A stretch of DNA of 64,000 bases from Clostridium estertheticum (lineage in GTDB: Bacteria; Bacillota; Clostridia; Clostridiales; Clostridiaceae), in the NCBI RefSeq assembly GCF_011065935.2, contig NZ_JAAMNH020000001.1, positions 207,001 through 271,000 on the forward strand, read 5' to 3'. Both the position numbers and the translations under genes were made by a program. How positions within the stretch are numbered: the first letter of the stretch is position 1; every line of letters starts with the position of its first letter. Positions 8,665 through 18,231 of this stretch are shown here, piece by piece. The notes under the pieces were generated by a model. That model saw only the letters and a list, made by a program, of their open reading frames with translations. It was not told the origin of the DNA and made no database searches.

Positions 8665-9162
8665 GTGAAACTTCAAATAGGTGGGTTTTTAGATAATTCA
8701 CTAGTCAATGGGGATGGAATGAGAGCTGTAGTCTTTGTATCTGGATGCATGCATAAATGTGTGAGTTGCCAAAATCAGGTTATGCAAGGATTTGATTATG
8801 GTGATTCTGTTTCAGTACATGATATTCTAAGTAAAATAGCGAAGAATATGCCCATAATAAAAGGAGTAACTTTTTCAGGAGGAGAACCTTTTGAAAGTGC
8901 ATTAGCACTATCAAAATTGTCAGAAGGAGTCAGAAACCTAGGATTAAATATTTGGTGTTATAGTGGGTACACTTATGAAGAGATAATACATAGTGGAGAT
9001 AAAGACAAACTAGCTCTACTAAGATACATAGACGTACTTATTGATGGTAAATTTAATGAAGAATTAAAGGTAGGTGCTTGTAAGTATACTGGCTCATCAA
9101 ATCAGAGAATCATTGATATAGGGAAAAGTATTTTAAAAAATGAAATTATATTATGGGAATAA
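8665..9162 (+). CDS. nrdG: Anaerobic ribonucleotide reductase activating protein (radical SAM)
   Basis: NrdG uses a [4Fe-4S] cluster and SAM to install the glycyl radical on NrdD. The CxxxCxxC motif is visible as CMHKCVSC (residues about 28-35), and the SAM-binding GGEP follows in FSGGEPFESA. The 165-residue length is typical. GTG 8665 is preceded by an AGGCGGTG Shine-Dalgarno. It is co-transcribed with nrdD and followed by a strong terminator. Confidence 0.96.
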   Translation: MKLQIGGFLDNSLVNGDGMRAVVFVSGCMHKCVSCQNQVMQGFDYGDSVSVHDILSKIAKNMPIIKGVTFSGGEPFESALALSKLSEGVRNLGLNIWCYSGYTYEEIIHSGDKDKLALLRYIDVLIDGKFNEELKVGACKYTGSSNQRIIDIGKSILKNEIILWE

Positions 9163-9170
9163 ATATACAA

Positions 9171-9210
9171 AGAGAAGCCCTCCACTTTTGAAGTGGAGGG
9201 CTTCTCTTTT
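9171..9210. terminator. Bidirectional terminator between nrdG and the convergent hydrolase gene
   Basis: A perfect 17-bp GC-rich stem (9171-9187 with 9191-9207) with a 3-nt loop, T-rich on both strands. Confidence 0.92.
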
Positions 9211-9844
9211 AGATATAATTTAATATTTTGACAGACATTGAGTCCCTTATCTCATCATTAATTAACAGTTTGTTACTATCTATTTTTGTTGCATTTTTCA
9301 TATACATAAGAAATGTTTCTACCCCATCTAAGGGAAAGGTCACTAGTGAAGTTTTATAGTGCATGGGTATAACTATTTTGGGGTTTATTCTCTTAGTAAC
9401 TTCCGCAGCTTCCTTGCCATTAAGGGTGTAATTACCACCCACAGGAATAAACAATATATCTACAGTCCCAATAGCATCTATATCGTCATCTGAAAGAAGG
9501 TGGCCTAGATCACCTAAATGGCATAAGGTATATTCATCCATCTTAAAAGTGAATATTATGTTATCACCACGTTTTGCACCTTTATTTTTATCGTGATAAG
9601 AGGGAGTACCTTTTATAGGTATATCACATAGATAAAACATACCAATTTTATCTATGATTTTATAATTACCATTTAGCTCTTTAGTATAATTATGATCAAA
9701 ATGTTGATGACTTATGGTTACAATGTCTGGACTACCTTTATAAATTTCATATCCTATAGTAGCATCAAAGGGATCTGTTAAAAGCTTTCTACCTTTTGAA
9801 TCTTGCAAAAGAAAAGATGAATGACCTAGCCAAGTTATTTCCAT
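9209..9844 (-). CDS. Metallo-beta-lactamase-fold hydrolase (UPF0173-like)
   Basis: The 211 residues carry the metal-binding HxHxDH motif (SHQHFDHN), an N-terminal WLGHSSFLL segment typical of the UPF0173 / L-ascorbate-6-phosphate-lactonase-like group, a further histidine in HLGDLGH and the downstream PMHYKT. It is a cytosolic metal-dependent hydrolase; the substrate is unknown. The ATG at 9844 has a GGAG-type site (complement of ctcctttt) eight bases upstream. It converges on nrdG and shares its terminator. Confidence 0.85.
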   Translation of the reverse strand: MEITWLGHSSFLLQDSKGRKLLTDPFDATIGYEIYKGSPDIVTISHQHFDHNYTKELNGNYKIIDKIGMFYLCDIPIKGTPSYHDKNKGAKRGDNIIFTFKMDEYTLCHLGDLGHLLSDDDIDAIGTVDILFIPVGGNYTLNGKEAAEVTKRINPKIVIPMHYKTSLVTFPLDGVETFLMYMKNATKIDSNKLLINDEIRDSMSVKILNYI

Positions 9845-10189
9845 GTAAATTCTCCTTTTGTTAAAAGATTTTTAAATATTTTATCTTAAATTGAAACAAA
9901 TTGTTAAATGGTACGTATTGTATAGTGAGAGAATATTTTATCTGGTTGTTTATCATTCAATTATGGCACATTTCCTTTAGTAATATACTATCTCAAAAGT
10001 AAATATATTAAATTTAATAAATCTTTGGAAAATATTAAAAAATATTTATAAACTATAGAGATGGGAATAAAATTGTAGTATAATTATCTCAGGATTAATA
10101 CCATAATTTACAATCAAGCTTAAGATTATCTAAATAATGATATAAATAAATAAATAAATAAATAAATATGAAGGTTTAGGAGGGGTTAT
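9845..10189. other. Intergenic region upstream of the amidase gene
   Basis: 345 AT-rich bases between divergent genes. The right end holds the TAAA tandem repeat and an AGGAGGGG ribosome binding site for the amidase. No gene or strong hairpin seen. Confidence 0.5.
10143..10168 (+). repeat. Tetranucleotide repeat (TAAA)6 in the amidase leader
   Basis: Six perfect TAAA units plus a partial one, ending about ten bases before the AGGAGGGG Shine-Dalgarno of the amidase gene. Confidence 0.9.
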
Positions 10190-11956
10190 ATGAAAAATAT
10201 CTTTAAAGTATTTACAATTATGATTTTAACTTTTGCATTGCTGATACCTATGCAGACAATAGTTAAGGCTAGTACCTATGTAGATATGGGTCCTAAGACA
10301 AATGTGGTAGTTAGCAAACCCTGGACAGTGAGCTTTAATAAATCTTTGAGTTCTACTACTGTTAATGCCACTAACATTAAGGTGCTCGGAGAAAATAATA
10401 ATTACATAGACATTAATGTTGGTTTAGCTAATGACAATAAAAATGTAATAGTCCAACCTGTAAAAAATTATGAGGCTAATAAGACATATACTTTGGTAGT
10501 TACTCAAAATGTTAAATCTACAGACGGAAAACCTCTTCCTAAAGAAGTTAGAATGGCGTTTAATACTAAAAGTGCACCTACAAGACCAAGTGAGGTTACT
10601 GTATGTATAGATCCAGCGCAGTACTTTAAAAATATCACTGGTGCAAATGGTGCTAAGGCTAAGGATATAAATTTAAGTGTAGCGTTAAAACTAGGTGCTA
10701 TACTAAAAACAAGAGGATTCAATGTAGTATATACTAGAACAACTGATTCAGTACCTTGGAGCGTGAGTGGCGAGGATGATGCAAAAGCGGCAATAGCAAA
10801 GAATGCAAAGGCTGATGTGTTTTTAAGTATAAATACTAATAATTCTTCAAATACTGAAGCAAGTGGTATTGAAACGTATTACGTATCTGATGTTAGTAAT
10901 AACAATAAGGTATTAGCAGGTTCAATACAAAGTGAACTTGTAAAAGCAACAGAATCAATTGATAGGGGAATAAAATTAGCAAGTGATACAGCAACTTTTG
11001 AAATATTAAAAAAGACAAGCTGTCCCGCAGTAATGATGGAATTAGGGTTTTTAAGCAATCCAGTAGAAGAGAAATTAATAAGCAGTGACAAATATCAAAA
11101 TAATGCTGCAAAGGCTATGGCTAATGGGCTCATGAATTATGCTGGCTTTGCAAATACAGATGCTAATTATGTTTCTATTTTTGATATATCTTCAGTTGGA
11201 GATATAATGGTTAATTTACAACAAGGTAGCACCTATATTTTCCCTAAAACGGTACAAGCTACTATGAGTAATAACGTGGTAAAAGATGTTGCAGTAGAAT
11301 GGCTTAAAAGTTCAGTTGCTCTAAATGATATAGGTATTTATACTTATGAGGGAGTTATAGCAAATTATAGTAAGACAGTTAAAGTTACAATTAATGTTAC
11401 TAAAAAGACCTTCAAGATAGTAATAGATCCAGGGCATGGGGGATATGATCCAGGAGCAGTAGGAGCAATGGGAACTCAGGAAAAGGCTATAGTATTACAA
11501 ATTTCTTTTAAGATAGGAGATATATTAATTAGAAATGGTGTTGAAACTGTATACACAAGAGAAATTGATAAAACACAAAGTCTTCAAGAGAAATGTGATG
11601 TTTCGAATAATGCTAAACCAGATTTTTTTGTAAGTATTCATGCCAATGCCGCTACTCCGTCAGCTAGTGGCATTGAGACTTATTATTCTAGTGGGAGTGC
11701 AGCTGGGCAAAAGCTGGCTCAAACTGTTCAAACTGAATTAATTAATACAATGGGAAGACTGGATAGGGGAATTAAAACTGCAAATTTTTATGTTTTAAAT
11801 AATACAGATGCTACCGCTATATTAGTAGAAACATCCTTCGTCTCTAATCTAGAAGAGGAAAAACTACTAATTACCGATGATTATCAAAATAAATTAGCTT
11901 TGGCAATTTCAACAGGTATTCTTAAGACTCTAGGAATAACTAATATAGTGCCTTAA
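10190..11956 (+). CDS. Exported N-acetylmuramoyl-L-alanine amidase with tandem Amidase_3 domains
   Basis: A signal peptide (MKNIFKVFTIMILTF..., cleavage after VKA, about residue 28) is followed by an SbsA-like Ig domain (Big_5, about 30-130), an Amidase_3-like domain (about 135-320), a short Ig-like linker and a second Amidase_3 domain (about 405-585). The second is intact: IDPGHGG, SIHANA and ILVETSF supply the zinc ligands and catalytic glutamate. In the first, the zinc histidines are replaced (IDPAQ for IDPGH, SINTN for SIHAN), so it is probably a non-catalytic binding module. It should cleave the MurNAc-L-alanine bond in peptidoglycan. ATG 10190 follows AGGAGGGG. It is monocistronic. Confidence 0.92.
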   Translation: MKNIFKVFTIMILTFALLIPMQTIVKASTYVDMGPKTNVVVSKPWTVSFNKSLSSTTVNATNIKVLGENNNYIDINVGLANDNKNVIVQPVKNYEANKTYTLVVTQNVKSTDGKPLPKEVRMAFNTKSAPTRPSEVTVCIDPAQYFKNITGANGAKAKDINLSVALKLGAILKTRGFNVVYTRTTDSVPWSVSGEDDAKAAIAKNAKADVFLSINTNNSSNTEASGIETYYVSDVSNNNKVLAGSIQSELVKATESIDRGIKLASDTATFEILKKTSCPAVMMELGFLSNPVEEKLISSDKYQNNAAKAMANGLMNYAGFANTDANYVSIFDISSVGDIMVNLQQGSTYIFPKTVQATMSNNVVKDVAVEWLKSSVALNDIGIYTYEGVIANYSKTVKVTINVTKKTFKIVIDPGHGGYDPGAVGAMGTQEKAIVLQISFKIGDILIRNGVETVYTREIDKTQSLQEKCDVSNNAKPDFFVSIHANAATPSASGIETYYSSGSAAGQKLAQTVQTELINTMGRLDRGIKTANFYVLNNTDATAILVETSFVSNLEEEKLLITDDYQNKLALAISTGILKTLGITNIVP

Positions 11957-11970
11957 TTAAAATCACAATA

Positions 11971-12013
11971 AAAAATCACCTAAATAGTATTTATACTATT
12001 TAGGTGATTTTTT
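11971..12013. terminator. Bidirectional terminator between convergent amidase and glutamine synthetase genes
   Basis: A long stem (about 11974-11990 with 11993-12009) is flanked by A-run and T-run, so it can serve both genes. Confidence 0.88.
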
Positions 12014-12033
12014 CATTACAGTGGATATATAGT

Positions 12034-13935
12034 TTAGATATCTAATAAATTCTTTTTATAGTTGGTATAACAAAGTCTAAGTTCTTCCATTTGTGCATCT
12101 AATTGTAGTTGTAAGGCAGAAAGCTCTTTGTAGTTTTCTATTTTGGAAGCTTCTTTTATTTTAGTAAAAAGGCTAGTCTTAGAATAAGTGTCCTTCATTA
12201 TAAAGTGTCTTAAATCATTAATTCTTTGCCAATTTGCTAAATCTAAATCTAAAGCCCTTTCTGGAGTATGAATCATTTTAGAATTTCGAATTTCTTCTGC
12301 ATAAGCATTCAATATTCTATTATTTATTTCAGTAACCCATCTAGTAGTTATTGCCATTTTAAAACTATTTAATAAACTAGTAGTAAATACATCATGAGCC
12401 TTAAGAACTTCAAGTTTTTCAGGATATTCATCGAGTCCAAGAAGATTTTCATAAATGGTTTTAGGTGCTTTTCCGAAATACTCCTCACGCTCTTCAGTTG
12501 TGTAGAAATCAAATACATTTTCTTCACTTCTGTATGCTCTATGCTTTTCTAAATAATCACTGTCCTCGCCGGGTGCTTTAGATAATTCTTTCAAAAGGTC
12601 ATCTTCAGATTTATTGTTTTTTATAGAGTATACAAGTCCATCTAGCATTCCCATATATATGGTAGCTAAAGCTAGGTAAGTATTAGTATGTGGATTTGGA
12701 GCTCTAAGCTCAAATCTTGTAGCAAGGGGATTATCAAGGTCTCTTATTAGCGCGAGTAGTATAGATCTATTTCTTGAAGGAACATCTACACTATGGCCAA
12801 GTGAAGTTACTATGCAAACAGGAGCCTCGAAACCAGGCTTTAATCTTCTTAGTGAATCATTTGTTGGAGAAATAAATGGATTTATTACTTCATAATTTTT
12901 AAGTACGCCCATTGCGGATGCATAACCTATAGTGCTTAGGAAGTGTTTTTTAGTTGAAGTAAATAAGTTAACTCTCTTGCCGTTTTTTAATTTTACAGTT
13001 ACACCAACATGAGTATGTTTACCACTGCCAGCTACATCTTGCACAGGTTTTGCTAGAAAGGTAACATCTAACTTGTTACGTCTAAATGTTTCTCTTACTA
13101 AATTTCTGATAAATAGTTCATTATCCGCGCATTGAAGAGCATCAGAAAATTTCCAATCTATTTCAAGCTGTTCCATAATATGCGTTAGAGAACCAGTTTC
13201 TCCTAGTTGAGCTTTTACACCACCAACCTCTTTATGTCCCATTTCTGGTTCAAAACCATACTCTCCCATTAGAGTAAGAGATTGTTCTAGGGCAGTTCTA
13301 ACACTTCCTTTAAGTCTACTCCAATATTGCTCTTTTAGTTCTTGAGAAGTAGATAGTTCCTCTATATCAGCGCTATTGCTATCATTAGGTGTTTTTACCC
13401 AAAACTCTAACTCAGTAGCAGAAGTAAGTAGGATTTCATCAATATCTTCATATGAAAAATTAAAGGAAGCTAATGCTGATGGATATTCTTTAAATAAATT
13501 AAGAAGGGTTGTTTTGAAAGAGCTAACGGATTTTTTTAAGATAGATCTTGAATCCACTGGAATATTATTATGCAATAATAAACATGGAATCTTTAATGTC
13601 CCTACAGGTAGATTTGTTTCACGGTCAATATTTTCATAATTGTAGTCGATGAACCAATTACAATCAAAATCTGCTAGCATGTCTGTTTTAGCATTATTTA
13701 GAGTAGCGATTCCAGGGAATACTACGGATGAACCGTCAGTTTGTATAGCCCCCTTAGAGAAACCACTAATGTCATTTAAAAATACAGTCATTGGAATTCT
13801 TTCATCGGTGTCATTTCCGGATAGGTCAATACCTACTAGAGAAACGAATTTCACCTCAGCGTGGGCAAGTAAAATTTCTTTAATATCTTTTTCAGAATGA
13901 TTTTCTTTTGGAATTACATAAATCAAATTTTTCAA
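12034..13935 (-). CDS. Glutamine synthetase family protein (long clostridial form)
   Basis: The 633 residues contain the N-terminal beta-grasp part with TDGSSVVFPGIA and KTDMLADFDCNW, then the catalytic domain: AGSGKHTHVGV is the glutamate/ammonia-binding segment, and GHSVDVPSRNRSILLALI and ATRFELRAPNPHTN are the nucleotide and arginine-bearing motifs. It should form glutamine from glutamate, ammonia and ATP. It is longer than GlnA type I (about 445) and shorter than GlnN type III (about 700), with an extra helical C-terminal region of about 150 residues (ERALDLDLANWQRINDLRH). I therefore leave the type open. AAAGGAGG precedes the ATG at 13935. It is monocistronic. Confidence 0.88.
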   Translation of the reverse strand: MKNLIYVIPKENHSEKDIKEILLAHAEVKFVSLVGIDLSGNDTDERIPMTVFLNDISGFSKGAIQTDGSSVVFPGIATLNNAKTDMLADFDCNWFIDYNYENIDRETNLPVGTLKIPCLLLHNNIPVDSRSILKKSVSSFKTTLLNLFKEYPSALASFNFSYEDIDEILLTSATELEFWVKTPNDSNSADIEELSTSQELKEQYWSRLKGSVRTALEQSLTLMGEYGFEPEMGHKEVGGVKAQLGETGSLTHIMEQLEIDWKFSDALQCADNELFIRNLVRETFRRNKLDVTFLAKPVQDVAGSGKHTHVGVTVKLKNGKRVNLFTSTKKHFLSTIGYASAMGVLKNYEVINPFISPTNDSLRRLKPGFEAPVCIVTSLGHSVDVPSRNRSILLALIRDLDNPLATRFELRAPNPHTNTYLALATIYMGMLDGLVYSIKNNKSEDDLLKELSKAPGEDSDYLEKHRAYRSEENVFDFYTTEEREEYFGKAPKTIYENLLGLDEYPEKLEVLKAHDVFTTSLLNSFKMAITTRWVTEINNRILNAYAEEIRNSKMIHTPERALDLDLANWQRINDLRHFIMKDTYSKTSLFTKIKEASKIENYKELSALQLQLDAQMEELRLCYTNYKKNLLDI

Positions 13936-14510
13936 AATAATCTTCCTCCTTTAAAATATATTCTTTTTATTTAAAAGCCACGAAAGCGACTCCATTAATA
14001 TTTTTAGAAATAGAATAATGTTCACATTAAAATAACACTTTCATTTATATATATGGAGATTATTTGTCTAAGACACAACTAAATAAAATGATTTTATTAC
14101 AATAATGAAAGTATGTCAATACAAAACATCATGAATTATATTTAAATACAAAACAATCAGGCTATTTTGCAAGTTGAGTAAAATATGAATTCATTTTGTA
14201 AACGTATTCTAGTCTTATTTTTAATTCAAATTACGGTAAAATTCTTTTTTATCTAATATTATATCACATATATCTATGAAAAAATGCATATTTCATAATG
14301 AAAGTTGTAATTATAGCCATAAAACCATAGTATTCACGTACTATTTTAATAAAATAGGTATGAATGTTCGTAAAAATAAAATTTGAATTTTAAGTGTATA
14401 GCCTTCTTTATGGAAAATATAAGAATAAATCAAAAAGAAATTGACAATAAAAATTCATTATTATATAATTGTAGGAAGTTCATACTGATTTATAATGTAT
14501 TTAAATTATT
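13936..14510. other. Intergenic region upstream of the glutamine synthetase gene
   Basis: 575 AT-rich bases. On the minus strand a small hairpin with G-U pairs (complement of about 13976-13996) followed by TTTTAAAT precedes the synthetase ribosome binding site and could be an attenuator, but the T-run is short. The right end probably holds the promoter for the T-box transcript. No gene seen. Confidence 0.4.
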
Positions 14511-14514
14511 ATGA

Positions 14515-14752
14515 GTAAAAAAGGCACTGATTAGGAAAAGTATTTAAGCAGGTAACTTACAGAGAGTGGGGCAAGGTGTGAACCCATAGTGAAAGTTTGA
14601 AGAAAATCACCTAGGAGCTGAGAGCTGAAGATGTAGTAAGCTTATCCGTATTTCTGCGTTAAAGGAAAAAGTATGATAGTACTTTAATTTGTATTTATGA
14701 TATAGGTGGCATAACGAATTTAACTTCGTCCTATTTAGGATGGAGTTTTTTT
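14515..14752 (+). promoter_or_regulatory. T-box leader of ileS
   Basis: The leader has T-box features: an AGAGAG/GTGG segment and a GGTGTGAACCC...GTGAAAGTTTGAAGAAAATCACC region like stem I, a T-box sequence AGGTGGCATAACG at 14704-14716, and a terminator hairpin at 14722-14752. A candidate isoleucine specifier ATC lies at 14644-14646, but I could not fold the specifier loop reliably. T-boxes sense uncharged tRNA and allow read-through into the synthetase gene. Confidence 0.75.
14722..14752 (+). terminator. T-box conditional terminator
   Basis: A 10-bp stem with two to three G-U pairs (AACTTCGTCC / GGATGGAGTT) and loop TATTTA is followed by seven T. Pairing of the T-box sequence upstream with part of its 5' arm would form the antiterminator. 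Confidence 0.8.
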
Positions 14753-14902
14753 ATATTTAAAAATATTGTAGCCCGTAGGTTATAAGTAGCTGCTAAGATG
14801 ATGATCAGCCCCGCAGGTGATAATTTAAATAATTATTCCATAAATTCAACCAAATCTAAGTGCCTATTATTAAGTCAATGAAATAAAGAAAGGAGTTTTA
14901 TT

Positions 14903-17900
14903 ATGTACAAGAAAAATGACCCTTCAAAAAGTTTTATGGATATAGAAAAAGATATACTGAAGCTTTGGAAAGAAAAGGACATTATCCAACAGAATTTTGA
15001 TTTAAATGAGGAAGGAGAGTTCTTTACTTTTTATGATGGTCCACCAACAGCCAATGGTAAGCCACATATAGGACACGTTTTAACAAGAGTTATGAAGGAT
15101 ATAATTCCAAGATATAAGGTAATGAAAGGTTACAAAGTTCCTAGAAAAGCAGGTTGGGATACTCATGGACTACCAGTAGAACTAGAAGTAGAAAAAAGAC
15201 TTGGGATTAATGGTAAACCTGGAATAGAATCATATGGAGTAGAAAAATTTGTAACAGAATGTAAGAATAGTGTTTTTAGCTATGTTAGCATGTGGGAAGA
15301 AATGTCTGAGAGAGTTGGATACTGGATAGATATGGAGAATCCTTATGTAACTTACCATAACGATTATATCGAATCAGTTTGGTGGGCATTAAAGCAAATG
15401 TGGGATAAGGACTTAGTATACAAAGGGCATAAAATAATGCCGTATTGCCCGAGATGTGGAACATCGCTATCCTCTCACGAAGTAGCTCAAGGATATAAGG
15501 ATGTAAAAGAAACTTCAGTTTATGTGAAATTCAAAGTAAAAGGCGAAGAGAAGTCTATACTTGTGTGGACTACAACTCCTTGGACGCTTCCAAGTAACGT
15601 GGCACTTGCAGTGAACAAAAAATATGATTATGTTGAAGTGGTACAGGAAGATGAAACTTTAATACTTTCAAAAGAATTACTAGGAAAATTAGAGGGAGAT
15701 TATGAAGTAGTACGAGAATTTAAAGGAGAAGCGCTTTTAGGCCTTGAATACGAACAAATGTTTAAATTCGAAACACCTAAAGAGAAAGCCTTCTATATAG
15801 TTCATGGGGACTTTGTAACTCTGTCAGATGGTACAGGTATAGTTCATATTGCCCCTGCTTATGGTGAGGACGATAACATGCTTGGAAAACAAAATGATTT
15901 GCCACTTATTAATTTAGTTGATATAGAAGGTAAGTTTATAGATTGTGTTACTCCATGGAAGGGTGTTTTTGTCAAAGATGCTGATGCTAAGATAGTAGAA
16001 TATCTAAAAGAAAATAATGTCTTATATAAATCAGAAAAATTCACACATTCCTACCCGCATTGTTGGAGATGTGATACACCACTTTTATATTACCCAAGAG
16101 ATAGTTGGTTTGTAAGAATGTCTTCAGTTAGAGATAAACTTATAGAAAATAATAATAAAGTTAATTGGATGCCAGATAACGTAAGAACAGGAAGAATGGG
16201 TAAATTTCTTGAAGGAGTTATAGATTGGAGTATAAGTAGAACTAGATATTGGGGAACTCCACTTCCAATTTGGGAATGTGAATGCGGCCATCGCGAAATG
16301 ATAGGAAGTATAGCAGAGCTAAATGAAAAGGGAATTGATGTACCAGAAGGAATAGAACTTCATAAACCATTTATAGATAAGGTACATTTAAAATGTCCAA
16401 AATGTAATAAATCAATGACTAGGGTAGAAGAAGTTATAGATGCCTGGTTTGACTCTGGGTCAATGCCATTTGCACAACATCACTATCCATTTGAAAACAA
16501 AGAAATGTTTGAAGCAAACTTCCCAGCTCAATTTATTTCAGAGGCAGTAGATCAAACAAGAGGTTGGTTCTATACACTACTTGCGATATCAACTACTGTA
16601 TTTGATACAAACCCATTTGAAAACTGTATAGTACTTGGTCACGTCTTAGATAAAGACGGACTTAAAATGTCTAAGCATACAGGAAATGTGCTCAGTCCAT
16701 TTACAGTGCTAGATAATCAAGGAGCAGATGCTCTAAGATGGTATTTTTATACTGCTAGTGCTCCATGGCTTCCTTCAAGATTCTATGAGGATGCAGTTAT
16801 TGATGCACAAAGAAAGTTTATAGGAACACTTTGGAATGTATATTCCTTCTATATTCTATATGCTGATTTAGACAATTTTGACCCAACTAAATATGAGAAT
16901 TTTGTGTCTGAGAATATAATGGACAAATGGATGATGTCAAAATTAAACTCATTAGTTAAGAGCACAGATGACCATTTAACAAACTATAGAATAACTCAAG
17001 GAGCTCTTGAACTTGAAGCCTTTGTTGATGAACTTTCTAATTGGTATGTAAGACGTAATAGATCAAGATACTGGGTAGAATCACTTACAGATGATAAGAT
17101 AGGCGCTTATATGACATTATATAGAGTTATAACAACTTTTGCTAAAATAGCGGCTCCTTTTATACCATTTGTAACAGAAGAATTATATCAAAACCTAGTA
17201 GTTACCTTCGACAAAAACGCTCCAGAAAGTGTTCATTTATGTGCTTGGCCTGAATATAGAGAAGACCTTGTGGATAGTCTTTTAGAAGAAGAAATGGATA
17301 AGGCTTATAAAACTGTTAAACTAGGAAGAAGTGCTAGAAATGCTGCTAATATAAAAAATAGACAGCCACTAGCAAAAATGAGAGTTAGTCTTGGATCTCT
17401 TCCAGAATATTATGGAGACATAGTAAAAGAAGAACTTAACATTAAGGAAGTAGAGCTAGGAGCTGATCTTTCTAAATATGTTAAATTTGAAATAAAACCA
17501 AACCTTCCTGTGCTAGGAAAGCCATATGGTAAATTTATACCTGGCATCAAAAAAGCTATAGGAGCTATGAACCAGATGGAACTTGCTCAAACGATAAATA
17601 ATGGTGGGGTAGTTACTATAGAGGTAAATGGAACAGAAATAGAATTAAATAGTGAAAGATTACTTGTTACTATGCAAGGGCTAGAAGGCTATGCATTTGC
17701 TGGAGAAGGCGAAATGGGAGTAGTCTTAGATACTAACATCACAGAAGAACTCAAAGAGGAAGGAAACGTACGCGAGATCTTGAGTAAAATTCAAAACATG
17801 AGAAAAGAAAGCGGTTTTGAAGTTGCTGACAAGATCAGACTGTATGTGTCTGGAAATGAAATGCTTCAAAATATAATTTTAAAATTTGAAGAGCAAATCA

Positions 17901-18004
17901 AACGGGATACATTATCTGTAGAAGTTGTATACAATGCCAAAAGAGAATACATTGCAGTTAAGATAAATGGAGAAGATTTGGAACTCGCTGTAGAAAAAGT
18001 ATAA
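14903..18004 (+). CDS. ileS: Isoleucyl-tRNA synthetase
   Basis: IleS charges tRNA-Ile with isoleucine and edits valine. The 1033 residues show the class I HIGH motif (GKPHIGHVL, residues 55-58), KMSKS as KMSKH near 588-592, the editing-domain segment VWTTTPWTLPSN, and the zinc-type cysteines in MPYCPRCGTS and WECECGH...LKCPKCNK. The length and C-terminal appended region match the eukaryote-like (ileS2) long type common in Clostridium. AAAGGAG precedes ATG 14903. It is a single-gene unit under T-box control. Confidence 0.97.
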   Translation: MYKKNDPSKSFMDIEKDILKLWKEKDIIQQNFDLNEEGEFFTFYDGPPTANGKPHIGHVLTRVMKDIIPRYKVMKGYKVPRKAGWDTHGLPVELEVEKRLGINGKPGIESYGVEKFVTECKNSVFSYVSMWEEMSERVGYWIDMENPYVTYHNDYIESVWWALKQMWDKDLVYKGHKIMPYCPRCGTSLSSHEVAQGYKDVKETSVYVKFKVKGEEKSILVWTTTPWTLPSNVALAVNKKYDYVEVVQEDETLILSKELLGKLEGDYEVVREFKGEALLGLEYEQMFKFETPKEKAFYIVHGDFVTLSDGTGIVHIAPAYGEDDNMLGKQNDLPLINLVDIEGKFIDCVTPWKGVFVKDADAKIVEYLKENNVLYKSEKFTHSYPHCWRCDTPLLYYPRDSWFVRMSSVRDKLIENNNKVNWMPDNVRTGRMGKFLEGVIDWSISRTRYWGTPLPIWECECGHREMIGSIAELNEKGIDVPEGIELHKPFIDKVHLKCPKCNKSMTRVEEVIDAWFDSGSMPFAQHHYPFENKEMFEANFPAQFISEAVDQTRGWFYTLLAISTTVFDTNPFENCIVLGHVLDKDGLKMSKHTGNVLSPFTVLDNQGADALRWYFYTASAPWLPSRFYEDAVIDAQRKFIGTLWNVYSFYILYADLDNFDPTKYENFVSENIMDKWMMSKLNSLVKSTDDHLTNYRITQGALELEAFVDELSNWYVRRNRSRYWVESLTDDKIGAYMTLYRVITTFAKIAAPFIPFVTEELYQNLVVTFDKNAPESVHLCAWPEYREDLVDSLLEEEMDKAYKTVKLGRSARNAANIKNRQPLAKMRVSLGSLPEYYGDIVKEELNIKEVELGADLSKYVKFEIKPNLPVLGKPYGKFIPGIKKAIGAMNQMELAQTINNGGVVTIEVNGTEIELNSERLLVTMQGLEGYAFAGEGEMGVVLDTNITEELKEEGNVREILSKIQNMRKESGFEVADKIRLYVSGNEMLQNIILKFEEQIKRDTLSVEVVYNAKREYIAVKINGEDLELAVEKV

Positions 18005-18016
18005 TTAATAATTTGG

Positions 18017-18049
18017 AAGTATGCGATATTTGTCGCATACTTTCTTTTT
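18017..18049 (+). terminator. Terminator after ileS
   Basis: A perfect 10-bp stem (AAGTATGCGA / TCGCATACTT) followed by TTCTTTTT. Confidence 0.9.
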
Positions 18050-18231
18050 AATCATAAAGTGAAGATATTATTGTAAAATTTATTTAAATGGGCAACACTA
18101 TAATTATACTTATAGGTAAAGTTCGTATTATAGCTTGAAATAAGAAGATTTTATAAGTATAATGATATGATGAGTGCTTTCTTAGGACACGAAAAATAAT
18201 CGGATAAGAAAAAAAATAGGAGTTGAGAAAT

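Noticed and set aside
14761..14902. Possible second T-box or riboswitch between the T-box terminator and ileS
   Set aside because: Some G/C-rich pieces (GTAGCCCGTAGG, CAGCCCCGCAGG) occur, but I could not form a conserved T-box core or terminator from them.
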